A DNA stretch of 47,986 bases from Acidobacteriota bacterium (GTDB taxonomy: Bacteria; Acidobacteriota; Terriglobia; Bryobacterales; Bryobacteraceae), in NCBI GenBank assembly GCA_016178945.1, contig JACOSH010000434.1, forward strand, positions 1-47,986. The letters are read 5' to 3'. The position numbers and the translations under genes are program-made. The notes beneath the pieces were generated by a model. That model was not told where the DNA came from and ran no database searches. It worked only from the letters and a program-made list of their open reading frames with translations. This document shows, one piece after another, positions 16,786-27,800 of this stretch. Each line of letters begins with the position of its first letter. The first letter of the stretch is position 1.

Positions 16786-19700
16786 CGATCCGGATGCGCC
16801 GCCGTTGACGCGCGACCGGCGCGATGGGTGTGTCGGGCCGGTCGCGGCCGTGCCTGCTGTCGATCCACTCCGCCATGGAGGCGACGGTGGCCTTCTCAAA
16901 GATCGTGGTCAGCGGCAGATCGACCCCGAAGGCATCGCGGACGCGGGAGACGATCTGCGTCGCCAGCAGAGAGTGGCCGCCCAGATCGGCGAAGAAATTG
17001 TCGAACACGCCGACCCGTTCCAGGCCCAGCACGCCGCTCCAGATCGCGGCCAGCTTCTCTTCGATCGGGTTGCGCGGGAGCGTCTCCGCCCGGCTCTGAA
17101 CCGCGCCGGCGGACGGCGGCGCCGGCAGGATTCGGCGATTCACCTTTCCATTCGGCAGCAGCGGCAACGCATCCAGGAAGACGAAGGCCGAGGGCGTCAT
17201 GTACTCGGGTAAGCGCTCCAGCAGAAAGCGGCGCAATTGGGCGGCATCCGGCGCCGGATTCGACGGAACCAGATAGGCCAGCAGACGCTTGTGCCCGGAC
17301 TCCTCGTCGCGGGCGATCACTACGGCTTCGCGCACGCCGGGATGCCGGGTCAGCACTGATTCCACTTCCCCCAGCTCCACCCGGTATCCCCGGATCTTCA
17401 CCTGATCGTCGCTGCGTCCGACAAACTCGATATTCCCATCGGGCCGGTAACGCGCCACGTCCCCCGTCTTGTACAAACGGCCGCCGGCGTGGAAAGGATC
17501 CGGGATGAACCGGTCGGCGGTCAGCTCCGGACGGCTCCAGTAGCCTCGCGCCAGTCCCGCGCCGCCGATGTAGAGATCGCCGGGAACTCCGGCCGGGACC
17601 GGTTGTAGATGGCGGTCCAGTACGTAGATCTGAACGTTCGATATCGGACGTCCGATGGGAGGAAGCGCCGGCCACTGATCGGGAGGCCCGGCCAGCGTGT
17701 AGGCCGTCACCACGTGACTTTCAGTGGGCCCGTACTGATTGAACAGCGTGCACTCCTTCAGGCTCCCGATCCATGCCGCAATCCGCGGCGTGATGCGCAA
17801 GGCCTCGCCGGCGGTGATGATTTCTCGAATAGGTGGACGGACGGTATCGCGGCCAAACGCGGCCTCGGCAAGCTGGTTGAGAGCTACAAAGGGGACGAAC
17901 AGCCTCTCGACGCGCTGTTGTTCAAGAAACCGCAACAGGAGAACCGCGTCGCGTCGCGTCTCTTCGGATATCAGGACCAGAGTCCCTCCCGAGCCCCAGG
18001 TTGCGAACATCTCCTGGCAGGAAACGTCGAAATTGAGCGAAGCGTATTGCAGGGTGCGAGTGCCGGGTCCGGCGGTGGAATTCCGCGCCTGCCAGGCCAG
18101 CAGATTGACCAGGGCGCCGTGGCTCATGGCCACGCCCTTGGGCACGCCGGTGGACCCGGACGTGTAGAGCACGTAGGCCAGATTCGCCGGGGAGGGCTCC
18201 GGGCCGGCGGCCGCCGCGGGAACGTCATTCTCGCGCTCGATCCGCTCCCATTCGGAATCCAGGCAGACCAGCCTGGACGCATGCGGCGCCAGCGCTTCCC
18301 GCAGACGTTCCTGCGCCAGCACAACCGGGGACTCGAGATCGGCCAGAATCAGGGCTCGCCGTTCTCGCGGATAGGCGGGGTCCAGGGGCACGTATGCTCC
18401 GCCCGCTTTAAGGATGCCCAGCACGGCGGCGAACATCTCGGCGGAGCGCTCCATCGAGACCACCACCGGCACATCCGCCCCCACGCCCAACTTCCGCAGG
18501 TAAGCCGCCAGTAGATTGGCCCGCCGGTCCAGCTCCTGGTAGCTCCACTGAACGCCCTCGCCCGCCAGCGCCACCGCGCCGGGTGCGCGCGCCGCCTGGG
18601 CCTCAAACAGGTGGTGGAGGCAGCCGGGGCCGGGATACTCACACTCGGTTTGGTTCCACTCCACCAGCACCCGCCGCCGCTCGGAATCGTCCAGCAGACG
18701 GAGTTGCGAGATCGGCCGGTCCGGATCTGCGGCGATTCCCTCCAGCAACCGCTCGAGATGGGCGCTCATCCGCAGGATGGTGGCCCGTTCAAACAACTCG
18801 GTGCTGTACTCCCAGTTTCCAACGATCCCGTGAGGACCCTCTCCAGCGTGCAGAGCGAGGTCGAAGATGGAGGTGCCCCTCACGACGTCGAAGGCCGGCT
18901 CGGTCCAATCGGCCCCCTCGTCGCTGGGCATCTTGATGAGCTGAAACATCACCTGGAACAACGGATTCCGGCTCAGGTCGCGCTCCGGCTGCAGCTCGCC
19001 CACCAGCATTTCAAAGGGCAGGTCCTGATGCGCGTACGCGCCCAGGCAAACTTCGCGGACTTGGCCCAGCAGCTTGCGGAAACTAAGATCCGCCGAGAGG
19101 TCCGTGCGCAGCACCAGTGTATTGACGAAGAAGCCGATCAACGCTTCCACCTCGACCCGGTTCCGGCCTGCGATGGGCGTGCCGACCGCGACGTCTTCCT
19201 GCCCGGTGTAACGGCTGAGCAGAATCTGGAAGGCCGCCAGCAGGGTCATGAACAGGGTCACCCCTTCCGCCTGGCTCAGCGACTTGAGGTCCGCCGAAAG
19301 ACCCGCGGGCAGCTTGATCAACTGAAAGGCTCCGCCGTAGGTTTGGATCGGCGGCCGCGGATGATCGCACGGCAATTGCAGCGCGGGCAGATCGGCCAGT
19401 TGCCGCTTCCAGTAATCCAGTTGAGACTGGAGCACGTCGCCTTGGAGCCACCCGCGCTGCCAAACGGCGAAATCGGAATACTGGATGGGGAGCTCGGGCA
19501 GGGGCGAGGGCTTGCCATCGGTGAACGCGTCGTAGATCGTGCTGAGCTCGCGAAAGAAGACGTTCATCGACCAGCCATCGGCGGCGATGTGGTGGAGGGT
19601 GAGCAACAGGATGTGGGCGGCGTCCGCCAGCTTCAGAAGAGTCGCGCGGATGAGCGGTCCGGCGCTCAGGTCGAAGGGCCGCTGCGCTTCCTGGTTAGCC

Positions 19701-20113
19701 AGCCTGTGCGCCTCGGCCTGGCGCTCGGGCTCCGCGAGCGCCCTCAGGTCGACCACCGGCAGGGTCAAGTCCAACTTGGGCGCGACGATCTGCACCGGCT
19801 GTCCGTTCTCCGCCCGGAAGGTGGTGCGCAATCCGGCGTGCCGGCGCACAATCTCATTCAGGCTCTTCTCCAATGTTTCCGCGTCCACCGGCATGTTGAG
19901 CGGCAAGGCGGTGTCGACGTTGTAGAACGCGTTGCCGGGCGAGAGCTGGTCGAGGAACCAGAGCCGCTGCTGCGCAAAGGACAGGGGAACCGTCTTTGGC
20001 GCGGCGGCCTTCCTCCTCATGAGCTCGGCCAGCCGGACGCGCTTCTCCCCGGGCGAGAGCTCCGCCACGGACTTGTTGGAAGGCCCGGCGGCCGGTCTCA
20101 CGGCTTCGCTCAT
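16772..20113 (-). CDS. NRPS E: C-A-T module, proline-like adenylation code
   Basis: A 1113-aa last gene of the megasynthase operon. Residues 17-36 form an assembly-line-type N-terminal helix (AELSPGEKRVRLAELMRRK). The condensation domain runs from about 44, with catalytic HHIAADG at 174-180. The adenylation domain contains YTSGSTGVPKG, then FDVSCQEMF, YGPTE and NGKVNRR. Aligned by eye to GrsA, the specificity residues read D-V-Q-F-I-A-Q-V-V-K, near the published proline codes (DVQLIAHVVK type). The thiolation domain has LGGHSLLA with the carrier serine near residue 1048. The chain ends in a short basic tail (RQRRRIRIANPR) with no thioesterase, reductase or terminal condensation domain. The start ATG overlaps the stop of NRPS D. 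Confidence 0.9.
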   Translation of the reverse strand: MSEAVRPAAGPSNKSVAELSPGEKRVRLAELMRRKAAAPKTVPLSFAQQRLWFLDQLSPGNAFYNVDTALPLNMPVDAETLEKSLNEIVRRHAGLRTTFRAENGQPVQIVAPKLDLTLPVVDLRALAEPERQAEAHRLANQEAQRPFDLSAGPLIRATLLKLADAAHILLLTLHHIAADGWSMNVFFRELSTIYDAFTDGKPSPLPELPIQYSDFAVWQRGWLQGDVLQSQLDYWKRQLADLPALQLPCDHPRPPIQTYGGAFQLIKLPAGLSADLKSLSQAEGVTLFMTLLAAFQILLSRYTGQEDVAVGTPIAGRNRVEVEALIGFFVNTLVLRTDLSADLSFRKLLGQVREVCLGAYAHQDLPFEMLVGELQPERDLSRNPLFQVMFQLIKMPSDEGADWTEPAFDVVRGTSIFDLALHAGEGPHGIVGNWEYSTELFERATILRMSAHLERLLEGIAADPDRPISQLRLLDDSERRRVLVEWNQTECEYPGPGCLHHLFEAQAARAPGAVALAGEGVQWSYQELDRRANLLAAYLRKLGVGADVPVVVSMERSAEMFAAVLGILKAGGAYVPLDPAYPRERRALILADLESPVVLAQERLREALAPHASRLVCLDSEWERIERENDVPAAAAGPEPSPANLAYVLYTSGSTGVPKGVAMSHGALVNLLAWQARNSTAGPGTRTLQYASLNFDVSCQEMFATWGSGGTLVLISEETRRDAVLLLRFLEQQRVERLFVPFVALNQLAEAAFGRDTVRPPIREIITAGEALRITPRIAAWIGSLKECTLFNQYGPTESHVVTAYTLAGPPDQWPALPPIGRPISNVQIYVLDRHLQPVPAGVPGDLYIGGAGLARGYWSRPELTADRFIPDPFHAGGRLYKTGDVARYRPDGNIEFVGRSDDQVKIRGYRVELGEVESVLTRHPGVREAVVIARDEESGHKRLLAYLVPSNPAPDAAQLRRFLLERLPEYMTPSAFVFLDALPLLPNGKVNRRILPAPPSAGAVQSRAETLPRNPIEEKLAAIWSGVLGLERVGVFDNFFADLGGHSLLATQIVSRVRDAFGVDLPLTTIFEKATVASMAEWIDSRHGRDRPDTPIAPVARQRRRIRIANPR

Positions 20114-23100
20114 GCCGAAGTACCCTCCTCGTTGAGCAGGCCACGCAACATCGCGTCCACCTCTTCGTCGGAGAGCTGATCCAGGTTGAGATCCTCCGGG
20201 ATTTCGGTGGCGGCGCGAGGAATCTGGGTGAAGGACTTGCCGGGCTCCTTCGGCAGGCTGCTGGTTACGAAGCCGGCCAGATCCGCCACGGTGGGCCCTT
20301 CGAAGAGCCGGCGCAGCGGCAGTTCCACGTGAAGGGCACTGCGCACGCGGGAGACGAGCTGGGTAGCGAGCAGAGAATGGCCCCCCAGCTCGGTGAAGAA
20401 GTTGTCATGCACGCCGACGCGTTCCAGGCCGAGCACTTCCGCCCAGATTCCCGCCAGGACCTCCTCGACGGGCGTGCGCGGGGCCATGTAAGCGCCCTCG
20501 GTATCCGGCCGCAGCCGTTCCGGGGCGGGCAGAGCGCGATAGTTGACCTTGCCGTTCAGGGTCAGCGGCAAGGCGTCCAACAGGACCAGCGAGGAGGGCG
20601 TCATGTAATCCGGCAGTTTTTCGCGCAGGAAGCGGCGCAGCTCGGGCAGCAGCTTATGGGCCAGGCGGCCCTGCATGGGCAGGTTGGCGTAGTCGCACAG
20701 AGGCCGGGCGGCGCCGGCTGGCTTGGCGGCGCAGAGTCGAAGCGGCGAAGCCCGCTTGGCGCGAGGCCGGCACACCAGGTCGAAATAACCGCGTGCGCCG
20801 TCCTCCCGCCATCCGATGGCGATGTCGTAGGGGACCTCCTCCCGCAAGCTCCAGACCTCCTCCGGGTCCCATCCCGAAATCCCGGACAGGGCTTCCCGCA
20901 ACGCTCCGGCCGTAGCCGGACAGGCGCTGCCGTTCAGAAGCTCCGAAAGGGTTGCATCCTGGATCGCGCGGGCGTCCGGCACGCGCCGCAAGCCGATCCA
21001 CCGGGGTTCTTCCTCGATCAAGCGCTGCCGCAATTGGGAAATGCTCGGGCGGCGCTGTTCCCAGTCTTCCCAGGCGCAGCTTTTCGGGAGGCCGCTCCAG
21101 CGCGTCCGTCCCAGCGTCACGTCGTAGCGGAACTTGGTGAGCTCGTTCCGGAAGCGGCCGCGCTTGGGCTGGATTTCCACCGTGCGGATTCCCGGCAGCC
21201 TTCGCGGAAGCCGCCGGAAGAACTCCGGATCGATCGCCAACTCCTGCTCCTCGAACATCCGCTTCTTGACCTTTTGGATCAACTCCGTGGCGGGCGTGGA
21301 TGCGGCCGAGCGTTCCAGCTCCACGGAGGCATGAAAGGCATTGAGCAGCGGGAGCCCGCGCACATCGCCCAGAAAAATAGAGCCCCCCGGGGCCAGGACG
21401 CGGGCCGCGCCTTCCAGCACGGCCGCCAGGTACTCGATGCCGGGAAAATACTGGACCACCGAGTTCAGGACCACCGTATCGAAGTAGCCTTCGCGCAGGC
21501 CGGCGAAATCGTCCGCCGCACGCATCAGGAGCTTCACGTGCGCTAGCTCCAGCTCGTTCGCCAATCCGTCCAGATAGTCGATCACGGGCGCCGAGAAGTC
21601 CGTACCGCAATACTCCTGGCACTCGGGAGCGATGCGCACCAGCAGAAGTCCGGTGCCGCAGCCGATCTCCAGCACGCGCCGCGGCCGCAGCACCCGGATC
21701 CGCTCCACCGTCTGCTCCACCTGTTCGCGCATCTCCTCGGCGGGAAAGGGCAGGCCGGTGTAGCTGCTGTTCCAGCCCAGGATATTGAACTTCGCGTCCT
21801 GCGGAACGTCCAGAGATTTGGCCAGGTCCCTGTAGATGACCTGGTCGTAGACGCTCAGCCAATGCGCCAGGTGCTCCTGTGTGGCCGCGGTTCCGGGCAG
21901 CGGGTCGGGGTGTTGCAGGCCCCGGCCCGGCACCACGTACCCCACCAGCCTGGCATCGCCCGGAGTGTCCTCGCGCGCCACCACCGCGGCTTCCCGCACG
22001 GCCGGATGCTGCGCCAGCACCACCTCCACTTCCGATGGCTCCACCCGGAATCCACGGATCTTCACCTGGTCGTCGATACGGCCCAGAAACTCGAGGCTGC
22101 CGTCCGCGCGGGCCCGGACCAGGTCCCCGGTCCGGTACAACCGGGCGTGAGGATTCTCGTCGTAGGGGTCGGGGACAAACTTCTCGGCCGTGAGCTCGGG
22201 ACGCCTCCAGTAGCCGCGCGCGACCCCGTCGCCGCCGATGTAGAGTTCGCCGGGAATCCCGGCCGGAAGCAGGTTCCCGGCGGGGTCGAGCACGTACAAG
22301 CGCGTATTGGCGATGGCGCGCCCGATGGGAACCGTGCTTTCGTCAGCCCGTACCTCGCGGACCAGGTGCCAGGTCGCAAACGTGGTGGTCTCGGTGGGAC
22401 CGTAGACGTGGAGCAGCCGCTGGGGAGGGTCCTCCTTCAGGACCTTCCGCACATGCCGCGGGTCGACGGCGGAACCGCCGAAAAGAAGCGTTCGCAGGGG
22501 GCGGAAGGCGCCCGGCGCTTCCATGGCGAGCTGATTGAACAGCGCCGTGGTGAGGAACAGCGTGGTGATGCCCCGCTCGCGCAGCTCGGCGGCGAATTGC
22601 TTGGGAGAAAGGGTCAAGTCGCGCGTCACGATCACCGTGCGGGCGCCGTTAAGAAGCGGTCCCCAGATCTCGAAGGTGGCCGCGTCGAAGGAAGCATTAG
22701 CCGCCTGCGCCACCCGGTCCGAGGGGTCGAGCTGAATGTAGTTGGTGTTCATCACCAGCCGCGCGATGTTGCGATGCGTCACGCAGACACCCTTAGGCCG
22801 GCCCGTCGACCCCGAAGTATAAATGATGTAGGCCAGGCTCTCGGCCGTGGCGCCGCTGTCCGGTTGGGTCAGGGGCCGGCCGGCGATCTCGCTCCAGTCG
22901 CGGTCGATGCACACGATCCGGGCATCGCGGCCAGGCGCGGCCGCAACCGGAAGCGCGTCCAGAAGCTTTTCCTGCGTGAGCAGGACGGGAGCCGCGGTAT
23001 CCTCCAGCATGAAGGCCAGCCGCTCTTTGGGATAGGACGGGTCGAGCGGCACGTACGCCCCGCCCGCCTTGAGGATGCCCAGCATGCCGGCGATCATGTC

Positions 23101-24810
23101 CAGCGAGCGCTCCATGCACAGCCCCACCATCCGGTCCTGACCCACGCCCAGCCCGCGCAGATAATGGGCAAGCTGGTTGGCTCTGACGTTCAGCTCCCGG
23201 TAGGTGATCTGGCCGGCCGCGTCCACCGCCGCCACGGCATCCGGCGCTCGCCTGGCCTGCTCCTCGAACAACTCGTGGATGCAGTGGCCGCGCGGGTATT
23301 CGGTGTCCGCATTATTCTCAACGGTCACCAGCCGACGCCGCTCGTCCTCGCCGAGCATGGGCAGCTTCGAGATTCTCTCATCCGGGTTGGCGGCGATGCC
23401 TTCCAGCAGATTCAGAAAGTGGCAGCCCATGCGCGTCATGGTCTGGCGGTCGAACAGGTCGGTGCTGTATTCGAACTGTGCTTGGATGTGGTTTTGCTGC
23501 TCGGCCATGTGGAAGGCGATATCGAAGTTGGCGGTCCCCCGCCGCACTTCGAACTCCATGGCGCCGGTGGCGGGGTCGAGAGCGCTCCCGGGGGTGTTAT
23601 AGAGCTGGAACATGATCTGAAACAGCGGATTCCGGTTCAGGTCGCGTTCGGGCTGCAATTCCTCGACGATCATCTCGAAGGGCAGATCCTGATGGGCGTA
23701 GGCGCCCAGGGCGATCCGGCGCACCCGCCGCAAGAGCTCGCGAAAGGTGGGATCGCCGGACAGGTCCGCGCGCAGCACCAGGCTGTTCACGAAGAAGCCG
23801 ATCAGGCCCTCCAGCTCCGGGCGGGTGCGCCCGGCGATGGGCGAGCCGATGGCGAAATCTTCCTGGCCGGTATAGCGGAGCAGCAGCGTCTGAAACGCCG
23901 CCAGGTAAGTCATGAAAGAGGTCACGCCCTCGCTCTGGCTGAGTTTCTTGAGCGCGGCGGCGAGCGGGTCGGGAAACTTCACTTCCTCCATGGCGCCGCG
24001 ATAGGTGGGCGCGGCCGGACGCGCGCGGTCGGCCGGCAGTTGCAGCGCCGGAAGGCCCGCCAACTGGCGCTTCCAGTAGTCCAGTTGCTCCTGAAGCCGC
24101 TCCCCGCGCAGCCACTCCCGCTGCCACACCGCGAAGTCGGCGTATTGGACGGGCAGCTCGGGCAGCGGTGAGGACTGCCCCGCGCCCAAGGCCGTGTACA
24201 GGTTGGTCAGCTCGGTGAAAAACACCACCATCGACGTGCCGTCGGAAACGATGTGGTGCATGGTCAGCAGAAACACATAGTCCTGGTCGCCCAGGCGCAT
24301 CAGATGGGTGCGCAGGAGCGGGCCGGCGCCCAGATCGAAGGGACGCAGCGCTTCTTCCGCCGCGATGTTCCGCGCTCGGGCTTCGCGCTCGCCCTCCGGC
24401 AACTCCCGCAGGTCGATCTGCTGGAGAGGGCAGTCCAGCCCGGCCGCGATGACCTGCACCGGCTGCCCGTTGACGGAACGGAAAGTGGTGCGCAGACCCT
24501 CATGCCGGCGCACGATTTCGTTCAGGGTTCTCCGGAGCAGCTCCACGTCGAGCGGTATGCGGAGACGCAGGGCGTTGTCCACGTTGTAGAACGCGTTGTC
24601 CGGCACCAGCTCGTTCATGAACCACAGCCGCTGCTGTGCGAATGAAAGCGGCCACGGACCAGCGCCTTGCCGTCGTGGAATGACCTCCGGCAATTGAGTA
24701 CGCGGCTGTCTCTCCTTCATCAGGCGATCCAGGTACTGACGCTTCTCGGGAGAGAGTCCGGCCAGCCGGTCCCGCACCGACCCGGTATCCGTTCCGCCTT
24801 TTGCGCTCAT
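20110..24810 (-). CDS. NRPS D: C-A-MT-T module with built-in N-methyltransferase
   Basis: A 1566-aa protein. The ATG at 24810 is chosen because it overlaps the stop of NRPS C (ATGA) and begins [10 protein letters not shown] before the N-terminal helix [20 protein letters not shown]; the open frame upstream is antisense-like low-complexity sequence. The condensation motif HHIVSDG is at 185-191. The adenylation domain has [11 protein letters not shown] and FDAATFEIW, giving the code D-A-F-F-L-G-V-T-F-K by eye, which is of the Ile/Val-like aliphatic type. Between the adenylation core A8 region and the carrier domain lies an insert of about 400 residues (960-1377) with SAM-binding motif VLEIGCGTG near 1043, the usual place for N-methyltransferases. 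The carrier LGGHSLLA is near 1476. The C-terminus is an acidic helix ([20 protein letters not shown]). Confidence 0.92.
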   Translation of the reverse strand: MSAKGGTDTGSVRDRLAGLSPEKRQYLDRLMKERQPRTQLPEVIPRRQGAGPWPLSFAQQRLWFMNELVPDNAFYNVDNALRLRIPLDVELLRRTLNEIVRRHEGLRTTFRSVNGQPVQVIAAGLDCPLQQIDLRELPEGEREARARNIAAEEALRPFDLGAGPLLRTHLMRLGDQDYVFLLTMHHIVSDGTSMVVFFTELTNLYTALGAGQSSPLPELPVQYADFAVWQREWLRGERLQEQLDYWKRQLAGLPALQLPADRARPAAPTYRGAMEEVKFPDPLAAALKKLSQSEGVTSFMTYLAAFQTLLLRYTGQEDFAIGSPIAGRTRPELEGLIGFFVNSLVLRADLSGDPTFRELLRRVRRIALGAYAHQDLPFEMIVEELQPERDLNRNPLFQIMFQLYNTPGSALDPATGAMEFEVRRGTANFDIAFHMAEQQNHIQAQFEYSTDLFDRQTMTRMGCHFLNLLEGIAANPDERISKLPMLGEDERRRLVTVENNADTEYPRGHCIHELFEEQARRAPDAVAAVDAAGQITYRELNVRANQLAHYLRGLGVGQDRMVGLCMERSLDMIAGMLGILKAGGAYVPLDPSYPKERLAFMLEDTAAPVLLTQEKLLDALPVAAAPGRDARIVCIDRDWSEIAGRPLTQPDSGATAESLAYIIYTSGSTGRPKGVCVTHRNIARLVMNTNYIQLDPSDRVAQAANASFDAATFEIWGPLLNGARTVIVTRDLTLSPKQFAAELRERGITTLFLTTALFNQLAMEAPGAFRPLRTLLFGGSAVDPRHVRKVLKEDPPQRLLHVYGPTETTTFATWHLVREVRADESTVPIGRAIANTRLYVLDPAGNLLPAGIPGELYIGGDGVARGYWRRPELTAEKFVPDPYDENPHARLYRTGDLVRARADGSLEFLGRIDDQVKIRGFRVEPSEVEVVLAQHPAVREAAVVAREDTPGDARLVGYVVPGRGLQHPDPLPGTAATQEHLAHWLSVYDQVIYRDLAKSLDVPQDAKFNILGWNSSYTGLPFPAEEMREQVEQTVERIRVLRPRRVLEIGCGTGLLLVRIAPECQEYCGTDFSAPVIDYLDGLANELELAHVKLLMRAADDFAGLREGYFDTVVLNSVVQYFPGIEYLAAVLEGAARVLAPGGSIFLGDVRGLPLLNAFHASVELERSAASTPATELIQKVKKRMFEEQELAIDPEFFRRLPRRLPGIRTVEIQPKRGRFRNELTKFRYDVTLGRTRWSGLPKSCAWEDWEQRRPSISQLRQRLIEEEPRWIGLRRVPDARAIQDATLSELLNGSACPATAGALREALSGISGWDPEEVWSLREEVPYDIAIGWREDGARGYFDLVCRPRAKRASPLRLCAAKPAGAARPLCDYANLPMQGRLAHKLLPELRRFLREKLPDYMTPSSLVLLDALPLTLNGKVNYRALPAPERLRPDTEGAYMAPRTPVEEVLAGIWAEVLGLERVGVHDNFFTELGGHSLLATQLVSRVRSALHVELPLRRLFEGPTVADLAGFVTSSLPKEPGKSFTQIPRAATEIPEDLNLDQLSDEEVDAMLRGLLNEEGTSA

Positions 24811-27800
24811 GTGTCCCCTCCGGTTCGCTGCGGCGCCCGCCGCCCCAGCCGCTCCCTCTGCTTCTCCGCGCGCTGCTGGACGGGCTTGAAGGTCGCCGCC
24901 GTGCCGGACACCGCGCTGAGATGCTTGGCTAGCGCGCTCACCGTGGGATAGCGAAACAGATCGATGATCGGCACGTGGGTGTTCAACGCCGCGCCCAGAC
25001 GGCTCTGCAAACGGACCATCAGCAGCGAGTGCCCGCCCAGGTCGAAGAAGTTGTCGTGCAGGCCTACCTTCTCCAGGCCCAGCACCTCCTGCAAGACGCC
25101 GCCGACTGTGCGCTCCAACTCGGTGCGCGGCGCAATGTAGCTCTCGGGCAGCTCCGGCCGCGCGTGATCCGGCGAAGGAAGCGCGCGGCGGTCGACCTTC
25201 CCGCCGGGCGTCAGCGGCAGGGCCTCCAGGAACACGAAACTGGACGGGACCATGTAATCCGGCAGCTCCTGCCGCAGGAACCTCCGCAGATCGCCGGCCG
25301 CGTCCGGCTTCCCGAGAACCACATAGGCGACCAGACGCCGGTCCGGAGGGGACTCGTTGTCCTCCCCCTCGGCTGCGGCATCGCCGGCCGCGATGACGAC
25401 GGCATCGGCCACCCCGGAATGCTGCTTCAACCGGCTCTCGACTTCGCCCAACTCGACGCGGAATCCTCGCACCTTGACTTGATGGTCCACGCGTCTCAGG
25501 AACTCGAGGTTGCCGTCGGGCAGGTAGCGGACCAGGTCGCCGGTCCGATAGAGGCGCGCGCCGGGCTCGCCGGCGAACGGATCGGGCACGAAGCGTTCGC
25601 TGTCCAGATCCGGGCGGCTCAAATAGCCGCGTGCCAGGCCGTCTCCCCCGATCGCGAGCTCGCCGGGCAGCCCCGGCAGGGTCAGCCGGCCCTGCGGGTC
25701 GAGCACGAAGACCCGCGTGTTGGCGATGGGACGCCCAATAGGAACGGAACGGGCCGAGGTCCGGCAGGTCCAGAAGGTGGAGGTGATGGTCGTCTCGGTG
25801 GGACCGTAGACGTTGACCAGTTGCGCTCGCATGCGCGCCTGGAAGCGGCCCTGGAGGCCCGCGGACATCGCCTCGCCGCCGCAGAACACCAGCCGGAGGT
25901 GATCGCACGCCGCAAAGCGCGGCTCGCTGAGCAATTCCTCCAGCATGGAGGGAGGCGCATCCAGGACGGTCACCTTCTTTCCCGCGATCACATCAACAAG
26001 GTAGCCGCGGTCCAGATGACCGCCGGGTTCGGCGACCACCAGCCGTGCGCCGGCCAGCAGCGGGCCCAGGATCTCCGCGGCCGAGACATCGAAGCTGAGC
26101 GAATACTTCTGCATCACGCAGTCATCCGTGTTGAGCGGAAAGGCCGACTGGATCCAGCACATGTGGTTCACCAGCGCCCGGTGCGGCGTCAGCACGCCCT
26201 TGGGCCGTCCGGTGGAGCCCGAAGTGTAAATCACGTAGGCCAGGTCTTCGCCGCTCGCTTCCGGGAGAGGATTGGCGTCGCTCTCCCGCTCGATCCGGTC
26301 CTGTTCGCTGTCGAGACACAGCACTTGAACGGAGTCGCCGGCGGGAACAGATCCGCGGTGCCGCTCCAGGGTGATCAGCAGCGGCGCGCCCGAGTCCTGG
26401 AGCATGAACGCCAGCCGCTCCCCAGGGTAGGCCGGGTCGAGCGGGAGATAAGCGCTGCCGCTCTTCAGGATGCCCAACACCGCGACCACCATTTCGACCG
26501 AACGCTCCATGCAGAGTCCAACCAGGACGCCGGGTCCCGCGCCCAGCCTCCGCAGGTAGTGTGCCAGTCGATTGGTCCGGCCATTCAGCTCGCGGTACGT
26601 CAGCCGCGTATCGCGAAACTCTACCGCTACCCGACCCGGCGTGCGCTCGACCTGTGCTTCAAACAGTTCGTGTACCGGGCGGTGGAGCGGAAATGGCGCG
26701 GCGGTCTGGTTCCACTCCTTTACCAGCAGGCGATACTCACCTTCGCTCAGTGGCGGCAGTCCGGATAGGCGCAGATCGGGATCGGCGGCGACGGCCTCCA
26801 GAACCCGCAGGAAGTGTTCAGCCAGACGGGCGATGGTGGACTCTTCGAACAGGTCCGTGCAGTAGACCAGGTTGCCGCGGATGCCCTGCGGGCCCTCCAC
26901 AAGGTCCAGGGAAAGATCCAGGTTGGCCGTCACGTGCTGCGAGGTGAGCGGCGGCGGGGCATCGGGCGCATCGGGCGTCTGGCGCGCCGCGCCGGGTGCG
27001 CTGAAGAGTTGGAACATCACCTGAAACAAAGGATTCCGGCTCAGGTCGCGCTGGGGGTGCAGCTCCTCGACGAGCATCTCGAACGGCAGGTCCTGATGCG
27101 CGTAGGCCTCCACCGCCACTTCGCGCACCCGCGCCAGCAGCTCCCGAAAAGTGGGATCGCCGCTCAAGTCCGTCCGCAGCACCAGGCTGTTGACGAAGAA
27201 GCCGATGAGCTCTTCGGTTTCGGCGCGGTTCCGGCCGGCGATGGGCAGCCCCAGCGCCAGGTCGTCCTGCCCGGTATGGCGGTGCAGCACGGTCTGGAAG
27301 GCCGCCAGCAGAGTCATGAACAGCGTGACCCCTTCGTTCTGGCTCAGGGTTTTCAGAGCGCGCATCAATCCGCCGGGAATCGTAACCGCGTGAAGGGCCC
27401 CGCGGAAACTCTGCAACGCCGGCCGGGGATAATCTTCGGGAAACTGCAAGGCCGGCAGGCCAGCCAGTTGCTTTTTCCAGTATTCCAGTTGGGCCGTGCG
27501 CACCTCTCCTTGCAGCCATTGCCGTTGCCAGACCGCAAAATCGGCGTACTGGATGGGGAGCTCCGGCAGCGGCGAAGGCGCCCCAGCCCGGAAGGCGGTG
27601 AACAGAGTCTTCAACTCGCGAAACAGCAAGTTGATCGACCAGCCGTCGCCGATAATATGGTGAAGCGTGAGCAGGAACACGCAATCGTTCTCGCTTAGCT
27701 GGAGCAGCTTGGCGCGCACCAGCGGCCCGGTCGACAGGTCGAAGGGGAGTCCGGCCTCTTCCGTGATCATCCGCTGCGCCTCGGCCTCACGCTGGTCCTC

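Noticed and set aside
24811-25908. N-terminal extension of the NRPS D frame upstream of 24810
   Set aside because: The translated stretch is Arg/Gly/Ala-rich with no domain and lies antisense-in-frame within NRPS C. The ATG at 24810 has an ATGA overlap and starts recognisable NRPS sequence.
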